This document shows, one piece after another, positions 9,567 through 19,092 of a DNA stretch of 64,000 nucleotides (positions are counted from its first letter, which is position 1; every line of letters starts with the position of its first letter). The notes under the pieces are model-generated. The model made no database searches, was not told the DNA's origin, and was given only the letters and a program-made list of their open reading frames with translations. The translations under genes were made by a program, and so were the position numbers. Source of the stretch: Streptomyces cinnabarinus (GTDB taxonomy: Bacteria > Actinomycetota > Actinomycetes > Streptomycetales > Streptomycetaceae); NCBI RefSeq assembly GCF_027270315.1, contig NZ_CP114413.1:2232001-2296000 (forward strand), read 5' to 3'.

Positions 9567-10886
9567 TCAGCAGATACGGCCGGCGCCCGCACGGTGGTCG
9601 ACGATGCCCGGGACCGCCCGCGGGTGGTCGACCTTGGTGCGCAGGGTGGGCGTCCAGCCCGCTCCGGACTGGAGGGTCTCGGCGGGGATCTCCGCGTTGT
9701 GCACGGCGATCAGATCCGTCCGCTTGCCGTTGACGTAGTTGTTCTCGGCGGTGAGCGGAGCCTCGCTCCACTTCTTCAGCACCTTGCCGGTGCTCACCCC
9801 GGACGCCAGAGTGAAGGCGTTGTCGGTGGCGTGGAGCCGGGAGGAGGCGCCGATGCCGAAGACGTAGCCGAACTTCTGCCCGCCGGTCACCACGAAGTGG
9901 TTGTTGTACGAGTCGACCTGCCCGAACCGGACGCGCGGCGCCCGCTCCACGATGCCCTCGAAGCGGTTGTGGTGGAGGGTGACCTTGAGCTTGCCGGTGT
10001 CGGTCGAGCCCGCGCTGTCGCTGTTGCCGATCAGCATGGTCTTGTCGTGGTCGTTGAACGAATTCCACGACACGGTCACGAAGTTGCCGCCGCGGACCAC
10101 GTCCACCAGGCCGTCGTGCTGCTGGTAGACCTTGCCGAAGTACTCCGGCAGCGCGCTGTCGGGATAGCGGCCGTCGGTAAGCGTGTTGTGGTCGATCCAC
10201 ACATGGGTGGAGCCGTAGACCACGACACCGTCGTACTCGGAGTTCCAGGCGCCGGTCTTGTTGTCGTCGGTCGGGTCCCACTGCGGGAAGCAGTCGACCG
10301 GGGCCTCGATGGTGAGGTTCCGGAGGATCACATTGTCGACGGCCTTGATCTGCAGGCTGCCGCCCCGGATCCCGGAGTCCCGGCCCACGCCCACGATGGT
10401 GGTGTTGGCCGGCACATTGGCCTTGATCATCTTGTCCTGGTTGGCGGCGGACGCGGCCCGCAGGTCCTCCTGCTCACCACTGACGGGGGTGTCGTGCCCC
10501 CACACCGCGGGGTCGTAGTCGGCGAGGTACCGCTGGAAGTCGTACCCCTCCGCCGCGAGCGCGTCACAGCCCTCGGAGACGGCGTCGATCATGCCCTTGA
10601 CCTTGATGATCCGGGGCGCGGTACCACCTTCCGCGAGCGCGGCCTTGAACTCCGCCCAGGTGGACACGGTGTACACATGCGCGTCGTCGGCGGCCGAACC
10701 GCCGGTGGTCCCGGTGCCCTCCGCTGCCCAGCCGTCCCCGGCGGCGAGCACTTCCCGCGCGAGGTCACGGGCCGACCCGGCCTGGGCGACACCGACACCG
10801 GCTCCGGTGACACCGAGGACGAGCGAGACACAGCCGGCCAGCACGGCGGTTCTTCCAATGGCATGCCCATGCCATACCTGGTTCAT
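9567..10886 (-). CDS. Secreted pectate lyase, family PL1 (copy 1)
   Basis: A 439-residue secreted enzyme with a signal peptide to about residue 36 (GVAQAG). PL1 marks are TTIVGVG, NVILRNLTIEAP, STHVWIDHNTL, the Ca-site region YFGKVYQQHDGLVDVV, TVSWNSFNDHDKTMLIG, and ERAPRVRFGQVDSYNNHFV, which contains the catalytic arginine. It shares an N-terminal GDGWAAEGTGTTGG block with the PL1 gene at 17812. It is the first gene after the CE12 esterase, 36 nt away. Confidence 0.88.
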   Translation of the reverse strand: MNQVWHGHAIGRTAVLAGCVSLVLGVTGAGVGVAQAGSARDLAREVLAAGDGWAAEGTGTTGGSAADDAHVYTVSTWAEFKAALAEGGTAPRIIKVKGMIDAVSEGCDALAAEGYDFQRYLADYDPAVWGHDTPVSGEQEDLRAASAANQDKMIKANVPANTTIVGVGRDSGIRGGSLQIKAVDNVILRNLTIEAPVDCFPQWDPTDDNKTGAWNSEYDGVVVYGSTHVWIDHNTLTDGRYPDSALPEYFGKVYQQHDGLVDVVRGGNFVTVSWNSFNDHDKTMLIGNSDSAGSTDTGKLKVTLHHNRFEGIVERAPRVRFGQVDSYNNHFVVTGGQKFGYVFGIGASSRLHATDNAFTLASGVSTGKVLKKWSEAPLTAENNYVNGKRTDLIAVHNAEIPAETLQSGAGWTPTLRTKVDHPRAVPGIVDHRAGAGRIC

Positions 10887-10922
10887 GATGGGGCTCTCTT
10901 CTCTACGTCTACGTGGTTGGGG

Positions 10923-11711
10923 TCAGACAGCTTCCGGCCAGGTGATCCACGACTCCGGGATCGCCTCGTCCAGCCGCCGAAGGTCCCGCGGGCTCAGCAC
11001 CCGCGTCCGCAGCAGCTCCCGCGCCACGAGCCGCGCCACCTCGATGGCGCCGGGCGGGTTGAAGTGCGTGTTGTCCTGCTCGACGTCGGTCCAGTTGAAG
11101 TACTTCTTGGTCTCCTCGACCCCCAGCGACTGCCACAGCTGAAGCGACAGCGCCTGAACGTCGAGCAGAGAGACCCGCTCCTCCTCGGCGAGCGCGCGCA
11201 TCGCCGCCGGATAATCACCGTGACTGGGCTGGGCGTTGCCCGCGGCATCGAACCGCCGCCGCTCGACAGCGGTCGCGAGCACGGGCCGGGCCCCACGGGC
11301 TCGGGCGCCCTCGATGTACAGCCGCAGATAGTCCTGGTACGTGCTCCAGGGCTCGGTGTACCGAACCGCGTCGGTGGTCTTCTCGTCGTTGTGCGCGAAC
11401 TGGATGACCAGAAGGTCCCCGGGCCGAATGGCCCCGAGGATGACCTCCAGCCGCCCTTCGTCGACAAAGCTCTTGGAACTGCGCCCGTTCACAGCGTGAT
11501 TGGAGACGACGAGCCCTTTCCGGAGAAAGAAAGGGATGGCCATCCCCCACCCGGTCTCGGGCGCGGCGTCCGCGTATTTCTGGGCGGCGGTGGAATCTCC
11601 GGCGATGAACAGCGTACGAGCCCGCTGCTCTCCGGCTTGAGCGGTACCGAAGGTAAGCGGCACGGCAGCCGCAAAGGCGGCACCGGCAACCTGTCTACGG
11701 GAAAGTGACAA
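10923..11711 (-). CDS. Secreted SGNH acetylesterase (CE12, rhamnogalacturonan type)
   Basis: A 262-residue SGNH hydrolase. Block I is FIAGDST (catalytic Ser about residue 40), block II NHAVNGRSSKSF, block III FAHNDEK and block V DNTHFNPPGA (catalytic Asp and His). This spacing matches CE12 rhamnogalacturonan acetylesterases, which remove acetyl groups from pectin backbones. A longer frame starts inside the repeat at 11733, so TTG 11711 (with AGAAGGG upstream) giving MSLSRRQVAGAAF, a twin-arginine-like leader, is preferred. Confidence 0.8.
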   Translation of the reverse strand: MSLSRRQVAGAAFAAAVPLTFGTAQAGEQRARTLFIAGDSTAAQKYADAAPETGWGMAIPFFLRKGLVVSNHAVNGRSSKSFVDEGRLEVILGAIRPGDLLVIQFAHNDEKTTDAVRYTEPWSTYQDYLRLYIEGARARGARPVLATAVERRRFDAAGNAQPSHGDYPAAMRALAEEERVSLLDVQALSLQLWQSLGVEETKKYFNWTDVEQDNTHFNPPGAIEVARLVARELLRTRVLSPRDLRRLDEAIPESWITWPEAV

Positions 11712-11732
11712 CTGACGTGACCCTTCTTCCCT

Positions 11733-11780
11733 AGGGGCGCGGGGAACTGCGCGACCAGCCACAACGACCTCGCAGCCCCC
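11733..11780. repeat. Dispersed intergenic repeat, copy 2
   Basis: Same element as at 4614, same plus-strand orientation, in the gap between the CE12 gene and the sugar-binding protein gene. Confidence 0.8.
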
Positions 11781-11804
11781 CACGATCAACAACCCCCCGA
11801 TTCC

Positions 11805-13148
11805 TCAGGACTTCTGCTCACTCCACTCGGCCTGAGCCTCATTCAGCTGCTCAGCAACCGTGTCCAGGAAGTCCTGCGCACTCATCTTCCCGAGCAACAC
11901 CTTCTGGAAGTTCGGCTCGTTGTCCGCCTTGGAAATCGTGTTCCAGTCAGGCAGGTAGTAGGGGAGCTGAACGATGGTCGTGGAACCGTCGTTCAACGCC
12001 GCGGCGGCCAGCTTGGTCGGCTCGGCCTCACCGATCCACGCATCCCCCGCGGCCTCCGTGTTCGACGGAATCGCCCCCGCCGACTCGTTCCACTTCGAGT
12101 TGGCCTCGTGCGACGCCGCGAACTCGATGAACTTCCAGGCCGCGTCCTTGTTCTTGGAGCTCTTGAACAGCCCGAGCCCGTCGACGGGGTTGGACACCTG
12201 GACCCGCTTGCCGGTGGAACCGACCGGCTGCGGGATGCCCCGGAACTTCTCGACGCCGAGGGCCTTCACGTGGTCCTGGTACGACCCGAGGTTGTGGTTG
12301 AGCATCCCGATCGTGCCGGAGTCCCACTGCGCGACCATCTTGGTGAAGTCGTTGTTGAGGTCGGCGGCCGGAGTGACCTTCTTGAACAGCGCCGCGTACT
12401 TCTCCAGCGCCTCGACGTTCTTCGGGTCGTTGACGGTGGTCTTGTCACCGTCCCAGAACGTGGTGATCCCGCTCTGCCCGTACATCGCGTCCAGGGCCTG
12501 CGCGATCGAGCCCGCACCGCCGCGGATCGTGTACCCGAACTCGTTCTTGCCGGAGTCGGTGAGCTTCTCGGCGGCCGTGTAGAAGGCGTCCCAGGTGGTC
12601 GGCTCCTCCAGGCCCGCCTTCTTGAACAGGTCGGTGCGGTAGTAGAGGACACCGTTGTTGGCGGAGGTGGGGATCGAGTACATGTGCTCGTCGGAACCGC
12701 CGGCCACCTTGACCGACTCGACCATGTCCTCGTTGAGCTTCCCGGACAGGGAGGACTTGGCGAAGCGGTCCTCGACGGGCTCCAGCGCGTCCTGGGCGGA
12801 GATCCCGGCGAGCATCGCGGCGCCGACACCGCCGACGTCGGGCAGTCCGCCGCCCTGGATGGCGGTGTCGTACTTCGACTGCACCTCTGTGGCGGCGATC
12901 GGCACGTACTGGACCTTGATGTCCGGGTTCGCCTTCTCGAAGTCGGCGATGATCTCCTTCCAGATGTCGGTGCGCACACCTCCGTTGTTGTCCCAGAAGA
13001 CGATCTCGCCCTTGCCGGATCCCTCGGATCCCTTGTCCCCGCCGCCGCCACTGCCGTCGTCGCCGCAGGCGGTGGCGGTGAGGGCGAGCACGGAGCCCAG
13101 GGCGACGGCCATGGCGGCGCGCCTGCTTCTACGGATGCTGATCTTCAT
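11805..13148 (-). CDS. Sugar ABC transporter substrate-binding lipoprotein
   Basis: A 447-residue family 1 solute-binding protein. The lipobox LTATAC puts the anchored cysteine at about residue 28, followed by a Gly-rich spacer. Fold marks include EIVFWDNNGG, a lobe hinge near YSIPTSANNGVLYYRTDLFKKAGLEEP, and a C-terminal helix set. The matching permeases are at 19979 and 19089, separated by lyase genes, which is unusual. The ligand is likely a pectin oligosaccharide or uronide. No ATPase gene is near. Confidence 0.87.
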   Translation of the reverse strand: MKISIRRSRRAAMAVALGSVLALTATACGDDGSGGGGDKGSEGSGKGEIVFWDNNGGVRTDIWKEIIADFEKANPDIKVQYVPIAATEVQSKYDTAIQGGGLPDVGGVGAAMLAGISAQDALEPVEDRFAKSSLSGKLNEDMVESVKVAGGSDEHMYSIPTSANNGVLYYRTDLFKKAGLEEPTTWDAFYTAAEKLTDSGKNEFGYTIRGGAGSIAQALDAMYGQSGITTFWDGDKTTVNDPKNVEALEKYAALFKKVTPAADLNNDFTKMVAQWDSGTIGMLNHNLGSYQDHVKALGVEKFRGIPQPVGSTGKRVQVSNPVDGLGLFKSSKNKDAAWKFIEFAASHEANSKWNESAGAIPSNTEAAGDAWIGEAEPTKLAAAALNDGSTTIVQLPYYLPDWNTISKADNEPNFQKVLLGKMSAQDFLDTVAEQLNEAQAEWSEQKS

Positions 13149-13203
13149 TGGTCGGCTCTCTTCTTCTGGATCGTGCGAGATGCGAGCTATGCAGTTGTGG
13201 GGG

Positions 13204-14271
13204 TCAGTGACGGGCGTACGGCGCCCGGCCGATCGCCTTCTGCGGGCCGGAGAACCGCTCGACCAGGGCGGGGACGGCGGCGGCCGGGTCGAGGCGGTAG
13301 TCGTAGAAGTCCCGCGGGTCGAAGGCGGTGCCCCAGGCGTCGTGGCGGCCGGTGGTGTTCTTCAGGATCGAGCCGTGCTGCACCAACTCGGCCGTGGCGT
13401 CGGCCTGGTAGGGGTGCTGGACGTCCTGGTAGTAGCTGTTCTCGATGACCATCCTGGTGCGGCCCCGCGACCAGTTCCCGTAGGTCCACACGGGGTCGCC
13501 CGGATCCACCTGCGCGGTCAGGTAGTTGTTGTACAGGTGCGCGTAAGCCGCGTTGTCCACGGACGGGTTGCGCTGTTTGGTGTTCGCGAACCAGTTGTGG
13601 TCGATGGTGATCTGCGTCTTGACATTGGTGGTCCAACCGAGCCCGAAGGTCTTGTTGTTGTGCTCGAACCGGTTGTAGGAGACGGTGATGTACTCGCTGT
13701 CCTTGCGGACGTCGAGCTGTCCGTCGCAGATGTTCGAGAAGCGGTTGTGGTCGACCCAGACGTGCTGGACGGTGTCCATCTGGATGCCGTCGAAGTCGGT
13801 GTCCTTGCAGTCCCAGTTGCCCTCGATCGCCGAGTCGCGGATCGTCATGTTGCGGATGATCACGTTGTGGGTGCCGGGGCTCAGATGGAACTCGCCCTGC
13901 ACCAGCTCACCGCTGTCCCCGACCCCGACGATCGTCTTGTCCGAGGCGACCTCGACGCTCGCCCCGAACGGCTCGGCGGTGATCGTGCCCTGGACCCGGA
14001 TGACGTACGGCTCGGCCGCCGCCGCGTACTTGACCAGTGCAGCCTGGTCGGTGACCGTGACGACCTTGCCGCCGGCGCCGCCGGTGGTGCCCCCGGCCAG
14101 GGAGGCGAACCCGTGCGGACGGTCACCGAAGCGGTCGGCCGTCACCCCGGGTCCGGCCGCGGCGGCGTCCGCCTCGACAACCGGCCCCAGACCGAGGGCG
14201 GCGATCAGTCCCACGACGGCGGCCATGGTTCTGCCCGCTCCCGGCAAGCGCTTGCCACGGAGGTGCGTCAT
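13204..14271 (-). CDS. Secreted pectate lyase, family PL1 (copy 2)
   Basis: A 355-residue secreted enzyme with an N-terminal hydrophobic leader (about residues 15-37). PL1 marks are KTIVGVGD, NVIIRNMTIRD, DFDGIQMDTVQHVWVDHNRF, and TKQRNPSVDNAAYAHLYNNYL, where the arginine of QRNPS takes the place of the usual RxPR site. The sequence is nearer to the short, single-domain PL1 group than to the PL1 genes at 9567 and 17812. It lies between the GH43 gene and the sugar-binding protein gene, all on the minus strand. Confidence 0.86.
   Translation of the reverse strand: MTHLRGKRLPGAGRTMAAVVGLIAALGLGPVVEADAAAAGPGVTADRFGDRPHGFASLAGGTTGGAGGKVVTVTDQAALVKYAAAAEPYVIRVQGTITAEPFGASVEVASDKTIVGVGDSGELVQGEFHLSPGTHNVIIRNMTIRDSAIEGNWDCKDTDFDGIQMDTVQHVWVDHNRFSNICDGQLDVRKDSEYITVSYNRFEHNNKTFGLGWTTNVKTQITIDHNWFANTKQRNPSVDNAAYAHLYNNYLTAQVDPGDPVWTYGNWSRGRTRMVIENSYYQDVQHPYQADATAELVQHGSILKNTTGRHDAWGTAFDPRDFYDYRLDPAAAVPALVERFSGPQKAIGRAPYARH
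14243..14256. promoter_or_regulatory. LacI-type palindrome in the first codons of a PL1 gene
   Basis: GGCAAGCGCTTGCC is a perfect 14-bp palindrome with the central CG of LacI-family operators. It falls in codons 6-10 of the PL1 gene (GKRLP), and includes the rare leucine codon TTG. Confidence 0.35.
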
Positions 14272-14316
14272 TGCGGCTCTCCCAACAGGCTTCGACAGGC
14301 TTACGGAGAAGGTGGG

Positions 14317-15819
14317 TTACGAGGTAGTGACCCTGAAGTGCGTGAAGGTTGCCGCGCCGGCGTGTCCCTGACCGGTGGGCGCGAGGGCGAACAGACCGAG
14401 CAGGGCACCGACCCAGCGCCAGGGGGTGGCGGCGAACACGGGACCGGAGGGCGTCCAGCCGTCGCCGACGTCGTAGGAGAAGTGACAGCGGGCACCGGGG
14501 GTGATCTCGACGCGGAGCCGGGCGCGGCCAGCGGGGGCCGGGCATGGCCGACTGGCGTCGCGTTCCCGCTCGGCGACGGGCTCGGCGAAGCGGTGGACGA
14601 GGTGGACGGCGCCGTCGCCGTCCCGCTGGAGCCCGATCCAGCCGAACGCGTCCCCGAGCACCGCGAGTCCGGCCCGCGCCCCCGGCTCCTCGCTGTCCAG
14701 GCGCAGTTCGACCTCGACGGTGGCCGGTGTTCCGGGCAAGCGCTGGGTGAGGACGTTGGCCAGTCTGCGCAGGTCGTGCGCGTCGTCCGAGCGGACGCAG
14801 GTGAGCCGGAGCCCGTCTGCGGAGTGCTGGGTGGACCAGCCCTCGCGCGGATTGGCCGTCCACTGCCACTGCCTGCCGTACCGGCCGCCGGGGAAGTCGT
14901 CGTCGGTGGCGGGCGCGGCGGGCGGCTGCGGCGGCAGCGCGGGCTTGCGGTGTACGGCGACGGGGGCGCCGTCGGCCCCGAGCGCCGGCCAGCCGTCGGC
15001 GGCCCAGCGCATCGGCTGGAGGTGCACGACCCGGCCGTAGGCACCCCGCTGCTGGAAGTGGACGAACCAGTCCTCGCCGGCCGGGGTGCGCACCCAGCCG
15101 CCCTGGTGGGGGCCGTTGATGTCGGTGTCCCGCTGTTCGAGGACGATCCGCTCCTCGTAGGGGCCGAAGAAGGCGCGCGAGCGGAAGGCGCCCTGCCAGC
15201 CGGTCTCCACTCCCCCGGCGGGGGCGAGGATCCAGAACCAGCCGTCGTGCCGGTAGAGCTTGGGGCCCTCCAGGGTGAACCAGCCGGGGATCCGGTCGCC
15301 GTCGACGATCACCTTGCCCTCGTCGAGGAGTTCGGTGCCGTCGGGGTGCATCCGGTGCCCGGTGAGACGGTTCTTGACGCCGGAGCGTGACTTGGCCCAG
15401 GCGTGCACCAGATAGGCCTCGCCGGTCTCCTCGTCCCACAGCGGGCACGGGTCGATCAGGCCCTTGCCCGCCTTGACCAGGTGCGGCCGGGTCCAAGGGC
15501 CCCGGATCGAGGGGGCGTTGACCTGGTAGACGCCCTGGTCGGGGTCGCCCCAGAAGATCCAGAAACGGTCGGCGTGATGGCGCAGGGAGGGCGCCCAGAC
15601 ACCGCAGTCGTGCCGTGGGGTGCGGAACTCGGCGGCCGGTTCGAGGCGTTCGAGGGCATGGCCGATGAGGGTCCAGTTGACGAGGTCGCGGGAGTGCAGC
15701 AGCGGCAGTCCCGGGACTCGGCCGAAGCTGGAGGCGGTGAGGTAGAAGTCGTCCCCGACGCGCAGGACGTCCGGGTCGGACCAGTCGGCGTTCAGGATGG
15801 GGTTGGTGTACGTGGTCAC
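14317..15819 (-). CDS. Glycoside hydrolase family 43
   Basis: A 500-residue enzyme without a signal peptide, so probably cytoplasmic. The five-bladed GH43 domain opens with NPILNADWSDPDVLRVGDDFYLTASSF (catalytic base Asp), then CGVWAPSLRHH, GKGLIDPCPLWDE and FTLEGPKLYRHDGWFWI (catalytic acid Glu). A beta-sandwich domain fills about residues 310-500. It resembles subfamily 12 (arabinofuranosidases and xylosidases), so arabinose side chains are a plausible substrate. GTG 15819 overlaps the previous stop by 4 nt. Confidence 0.83.
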   Translation of the reverse strand: MTTYTNPILNADWSDPDVLRVGDDFYLTASSFGRVPGLPLLHSRDLVNWTLIGHALERLEPAAEFRTPRHDCGVWAPSLRHHADRFWIFWGDPDQGVYQVNAPSIRGPWTRPHLVKAGKGLIDPCPLWDEETGEAYLVHAWAKSRSGVKNRLTGHRMHPDGTELLDEGKVIVDGDRIPGWFTLEGPKLYRHDGWFWILAPAGGVETGWQGAFRSRAFFGPYEERIVLEQRDTDINGPHQGGWVRTPAGEDWFVHFQQRGAYGRVVHLQPMRWAADGWPALGADGAPVAVHRKPALPPQPPAAPATDDDFPGGRYGRQWQWTANPREGWSTQHSADGLRLTCVRSDDAHDLRRLANVLTQRLPGTPATVEVELRLDSEEPGARAGLAVLGDAFGWIGLQRDGDGAVHLVHRFAEPVAERERDASRPCPAPAGRARLRVEITPGARCHFSYDVGDGWTPSGPVFAATPWRWVGALLGLFALAPTGQGHAGAATFTHFRVTTS

Positions 15820-16664
15820 GGGCTCACCGCCTTGCGGACCAGGGCGGCGGCAGCGGCGCGGTCGAGGCGGCCGTCCGCCACGACGGTGACCACGCGCCGG
15901 ACCACGGTGTCGCCGGGCGGCACCGGCAGCCGCTGGTCGTGGGCGAGGGAGGAACCGACGCCCGGGAACTCGTCGGCGCGCACGAACCAGGGGTCCTGGC
16001 GGGTGCGTTCGGTGGCGCCCGCGAAGACCAGCGTCCAGGTCGAGCCGACCAGCGCGACCCACCCGGCCCGGCTGCCGTGCGCCCGCTCCTCGCCCTCCGC
16101 GTCCGGGGTGAGGACGTCCGCGGGCGTGTCCTCCTTGCGGGCCCGCCAGAAGAATCCGCCGTAGGCCGCGCCGGGGCGACCGTTGGTGGCGGGGCTGCCG
16201 ATGGACAGCGCGCCCGCGGTGACGTTGGTGAGCGAGAAGGTGAAGTCCAACGCCCAGGCGGAGTCGGTGAGTTCGGTCGCGGCGACGGTACGGCGCTCGC
16301 GCAGCAGCTCGGCACCGGACGCCATCCAGCGCAGCTCCTGGACGAACCCGTCGGGGTCGCGGAGCTGGAAGCCCGAGTGGCGCTGGGCGCCGTGGTTGTC
16401 CAGCTCGGTCGGTCCCTGGTCGCGGACGTAGGTGCGCCCGCCCCAGAAGTTGTGCCCCTCGACGTCGGGAACGGCGACACCGACGCCGAGGTGATGGAGG
16501 TGGTCGGCGGGCTGGAGCTCGGTGACCGCCGTACCGGACAGGGTGGTGACCGGGTGCAGATACGGGCGAGGGGAGAGCCGGTCCGGGAGTTCGGGCCGGG
16601 TGACGTACCGGCCGACCGGACGGCCCGCGACGCGCAGGACCGGGGTGTCGCTGGACGTCATCAT
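15816..16664 (-). CDS. DUF6807 (PmoA-like) family protein
   Basis: A 282-residue protein of the DUF6807/PmoA family, whose role is not established. Typical marks are PYLHPVTTLSG, DHLHHLGVGVAVPDVEGHNFWGGRTY and the closing FGG/FFWRARKE region. Its histidine-rich centre suggests a sugar or metal pocket. It has no signal peptide. ATG 16664 overlaps the stop of the oxidoreductase gene by 4 nt, and its own stop overlaps the GH43 start by 4 nt, so it is made with both and likely acts on the same imported sugar. Confidence 0.75.
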   Translation of the reverse strand: MMTSSDTPVLRVAGRPVGRYVTRPELPDRLSPRPYLHPVTTLSGTAVTELQPADHLHHLGVGVAVPDVEGHNFWGGRTYVRDQGPTELDNHGAQRHSGFQLRDPDGFVQELRWMASGAELLRERRTVAATELTDSAWALDFTFSLTNVTAGALSIGSPATNGRPGAAYGGFFWRARKEDTPADVLTPDAEGEERAHGSRAGWVALVGSTWTLVFAGATERTRQDPWFVRADEFPGVGSSLAHDQRLPVPPGDTVVRRVVTVVADGRLDRAAAAALVRKAVSP

Positions 16665-17815
16665 GTGCTCACCTCTTTGCGGAGACCGTGGGGAAGCGCC
16701 CAGGGGGCACCCAGCTCGGAGTAGAGGGCGAGGGTGTCGGCGGCGGCCGCGACCAGTCCGTCCACGCCGGGCACGACCCGGCGCTGTTCACCGGGGAGCA
16801 GCTGCCAGGCCCCCTCGGGCAGCGGGGCGGGGTCGGGGGCCAGCCGGATCGCCTCGACGACCTTCATGAAGGCACCGGTCAGTTCGGGGGTGACGAGGAG
16901 TTCGTCGCCGTCGGTGAGATGCGCGACGAGGTTCTCCAGCAGGTCGGTGCGGCCGTACTCGGACTCCTGGGGGCCGTGGCCCGCGCGCTGGAGCAGCACC
17001 CGGTCCTGCTTGTACCAGAAGGTGATCCGGCCGCTGCTGCCGTGCACCACGACATACGGCTCGTCGGGTTGCTCGGCGCACAGGGTGGCGGCGACGGTGA
17101 CCGGGTGGCCCTGGGCGGTGGCGACCCGGACACAGGAGGTGTCGTCGGACTCGATGTCGTTGGCGCGCAGCAGCTCGGTCTCGACGTCGGTGACGTCCTC
17201 GGCGCGGTCGGCGCCGCCGAGGACGAGGGCGGTGGCGACGGCGTGCGCGAGCGGGTTGGTGAGCGCCCCGTCGATCACGTCGACGCCGTTCAGGCGCCGC
17301 TTCCCGGCCCAGGGGGCGCGGCGGTAGTAGGACTCGGGGCGGGCCCAGGCGCCGGCGCCGCCGATGCCGACGAGTTCGCCGATGGTGCCGTCGGCGATCA
17401 TCCGACGGATCGCGGGCACCGCGTGCGAGCCGAGCGACTGGAAGCCGATCTGACAGGCGACGCCCGCCGCGGCGACTCCGTCGGCCATGCGCCGGAACTC
17501 CGCGTAGGAGGGGGCGGGCGGCTTCTCCAGGAGGAGGTGCACGCCGCGCCGGGCCGCTTCGAGCGCCAGGTCGGTGTGGGTGGGGATCGGGGTGCAGATC
17601 ACCGCGACCCGGGCGCCGGTGGAGTCCAGCAGCGCGCCGAAGTCGGCGGACTGCTCGGGCGTGCCGAGCCCCTCGGGGATCTCCTCCCCGGTCAGCGGCG
17701 TCAGCTCGCAGATGCCCGCCAGCCGGACGACGCCCTTGTCCTGGAGCCGTCGGATGTTGTCCAGGTGCCAGCGGCCGTGCCCGCGCGCGCCCGCCAGAAC
17801 GATGTCCACGCTCAT
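16661..17815 (-). CDS. Gfo/Idh/MocA family oxidoreductase
   Basis: A 384-residue NAD(P)-dependent dehydrogenase. The Rossmann start is DIVLAGARGHGRWHL, and EKPPA at about residues 95-99 is the conserved lysine motif of the family. The C-terminal half is the usual alpha/beta substrate domain (GVDVIDGALTNPLAHAV, with the catalytic His). It is coupled by 4-nt overlaps to a PL1 lyase and a DUF6807 gene. The substrate is probably a sugar or uronide released from pectin. Confidence 0.82.
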   Translation of the reverse strand: MSVDIVLAGARGHGRWHLDNIRRLQDKGVVRLAGICELTPLTGEEIPEGLGTPEQSADFGALLDSTGARVAVICTPIPTHTDLALEAARRGVHLLLEKPPAPSYAEFRRMADGVAAAGVACQIGFQSLGSHAVPAIRRMIADGTIGELVGIGGAGAWARPESYYRRAPWAGKRRLNGVDVIDGALTNPLAHAVATALVLGGADRAEDVTDVETELLRANDIESDDTSCVRVATAQGHPVTVAATLCAEQPDEPYVVVHGSSGRITFWYKQDRVLLQRAGHGPQESEYGRTDLLENLVAHLTDGDELLVTPELTGAFMKVVEAIRLAPDPAPLPEGAWQLLPGEQRRVVPGVDGLVAAAADTLALYSELGAPWALPHGLRKEVST

Positions 17816-19092
17816 GGGATCCTCCCTGCGCCCGCGCCACGGGCCACCGCTCGGTCGGCCGCCGCGGCGCTGTCGATCTTTGTGTGCAGGGTAGGTGTCC
17901 AGCCCACGTCGGCCGTGAGGTCACGCTCGCTGCCGGAGTTGTAGGCGTTGTAGATGGTGCGCAGATCGACGGGGAAGCCGTTGAAGAGGGTGCCCTCGTC
18001 GTGCAGGGCGCTGCCGTTCCAGCCCTTGACCAGGTCGGCGACCTCGATGTGGCCGGGGGCGGTGAAGGCGTTGTTCTGGACGTACAGGGCGGACTCGGTC
18101 CCGATGCCCAGCGAGTAGCGGTGGCCGTCCTCGACGACGTACCGGTTGTTGTAGACGTGCACCTGTCCGAAGCGGACACGCGGGGCGCGCTGGACGACTG
18201 ACTCGAACTGGTTGTGGTGCAGGGTGACGCGGAGCCTGCCGCGGTCGCCGGTGGCAGTGTCGCCGTTGCCGATGAGCATCGCCTTGTCGTGTCCGGCGAA
18301 CCGGCTCCAGGAGACGGTGACCAGGTCGGAGGCGTTGGTGATGTCGAGCAGTCCGTCGTGGCGCAGGAAGTTGCGGCCGAAGTGGGTGGGCTCCTCCTCG
18401 TCCGGGTGGCCCTTGTCGCTGAACGTCACGTGGTCGACCCAGACATGGGAGGCGCCGCGCAGCCAGAGGTTGTCGTAGGCCGTCTTCCAGTCGCCGAGGC
18501 CACCGGAGTTGGGCTGCCAGACGGGGAAGCAGTCGTAGGCGTCGCGGAGTTCGAGGTTGCGGACGATGACGTTGGAGGCGTCCCTGACCTGGAGGCTCGC
18601 GCCTTTCAGGACAGCGCCCTTCAGGCCGACGATCGTGGTGTTGGAGCCGACGGTCAGCTCGACGCGTTCGGCCTGGCGGGCGGCCGAGGCCTGGCGGGCC
18701 GACTCCTGGGGGCCGCTGGGTTTGGCGGCGCCCCAGGTGCGGGGGTCGTAGGCGGTGAGGTAGCTCTTCAGGTCGTAGCCGTTGGTGGCGTAGTCGGCGC
18801 AGTCCAGGTGGTCGCCGTCGTCGTCGGTGTTGGCGTCGATCGTCCCGGCGATCTTGATGATCTTCGGGGTGGCGCTGCCGCCGTCGAGGGCGCGGACGAG
18901 TCCGGCGCGGTCGGTGACCGTGAAGACATGGGCGTCGTCGGCCGCCGAGCCGCCGGTCGTGCCGGTGCCGTAGGAGGCCCAGCCGTCGCTGGCCGGCAGG
19001 GTGTCGCGGCTGATGTCGCGGCCTTCGGCGTGCGCGGGGAAGCTGAACACGCCCAGCAAGGCCAGCGGGACGATGAACCGGTGCCGTCTCAC
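17812..19092 (-). CDS. Secreted pectate lyase, family PL1 (copy 3)
   Basis: A 426-residue secreted enzyme. The leader RRHRFIVPLALLGVFSFPAHAEG is cut near residue 22. PL1 blocks are NTTIVGLKG, NVIVRNLELRDAYDCFPVW, SHVWVDHVTFSDKG, HDGLLDITNASDLVTVSWSRF and QRAPRVRFGQVHVYNNRYV. GTG 19092 overlaps the permease stop by 4 nt (GTGA). A secreted enzyme translationally coupled to a cytoplasmic-membrane permease on one side and a cytoplasmic dehydrogenase on the other is a notable operon design. Confidence 0.87.
   Translation of the reverse strand: MRRHRFIVPLALLGVFSFPAHAEGRDISRDTLPASDGWASYGTGTTGGSAADDAHVFTVTDRAGLVRALDGGSATPKIIKIAGTIDANTDDDGDHLDCADYATNGYDLKSYLTAYDPRTWGAAKPSGPQESARQASAARQAERVELTVGSNTTIVGLKGAVLKGASLQVRDASNVIVRNLELRDAYDCFPVWQPNSGGLGDWKTAYDNLWLRGASHVWVDHVTFSDKGHPDEEEPTHFGRNFLRHDGLLDITNASDLVTVSWSRFAGHDKAMLIGNGDTATGDRGRLRVTLHHNQFESVVQRAPRVRFGQVHVYNNRYVVEDGHRYSLGIGTESALYVQNNAFTAPGHIEVADLVKGWNGSALHDEGTLFNGFPVDLRTIYNAYNSGSERDLTADVGWTPTLHTKIDSAAAADRAVARGAGAGRIP

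Noticed and set aside
12655..15390. A 911-codon open frame on the plus strand
   Set aside because: It runs antisense to clear PL1, binding-protein and GH43 genes, and its composition (Val/Gly/Asp/Arg-rich, no domains) is that of a GC-rich shadow frame.
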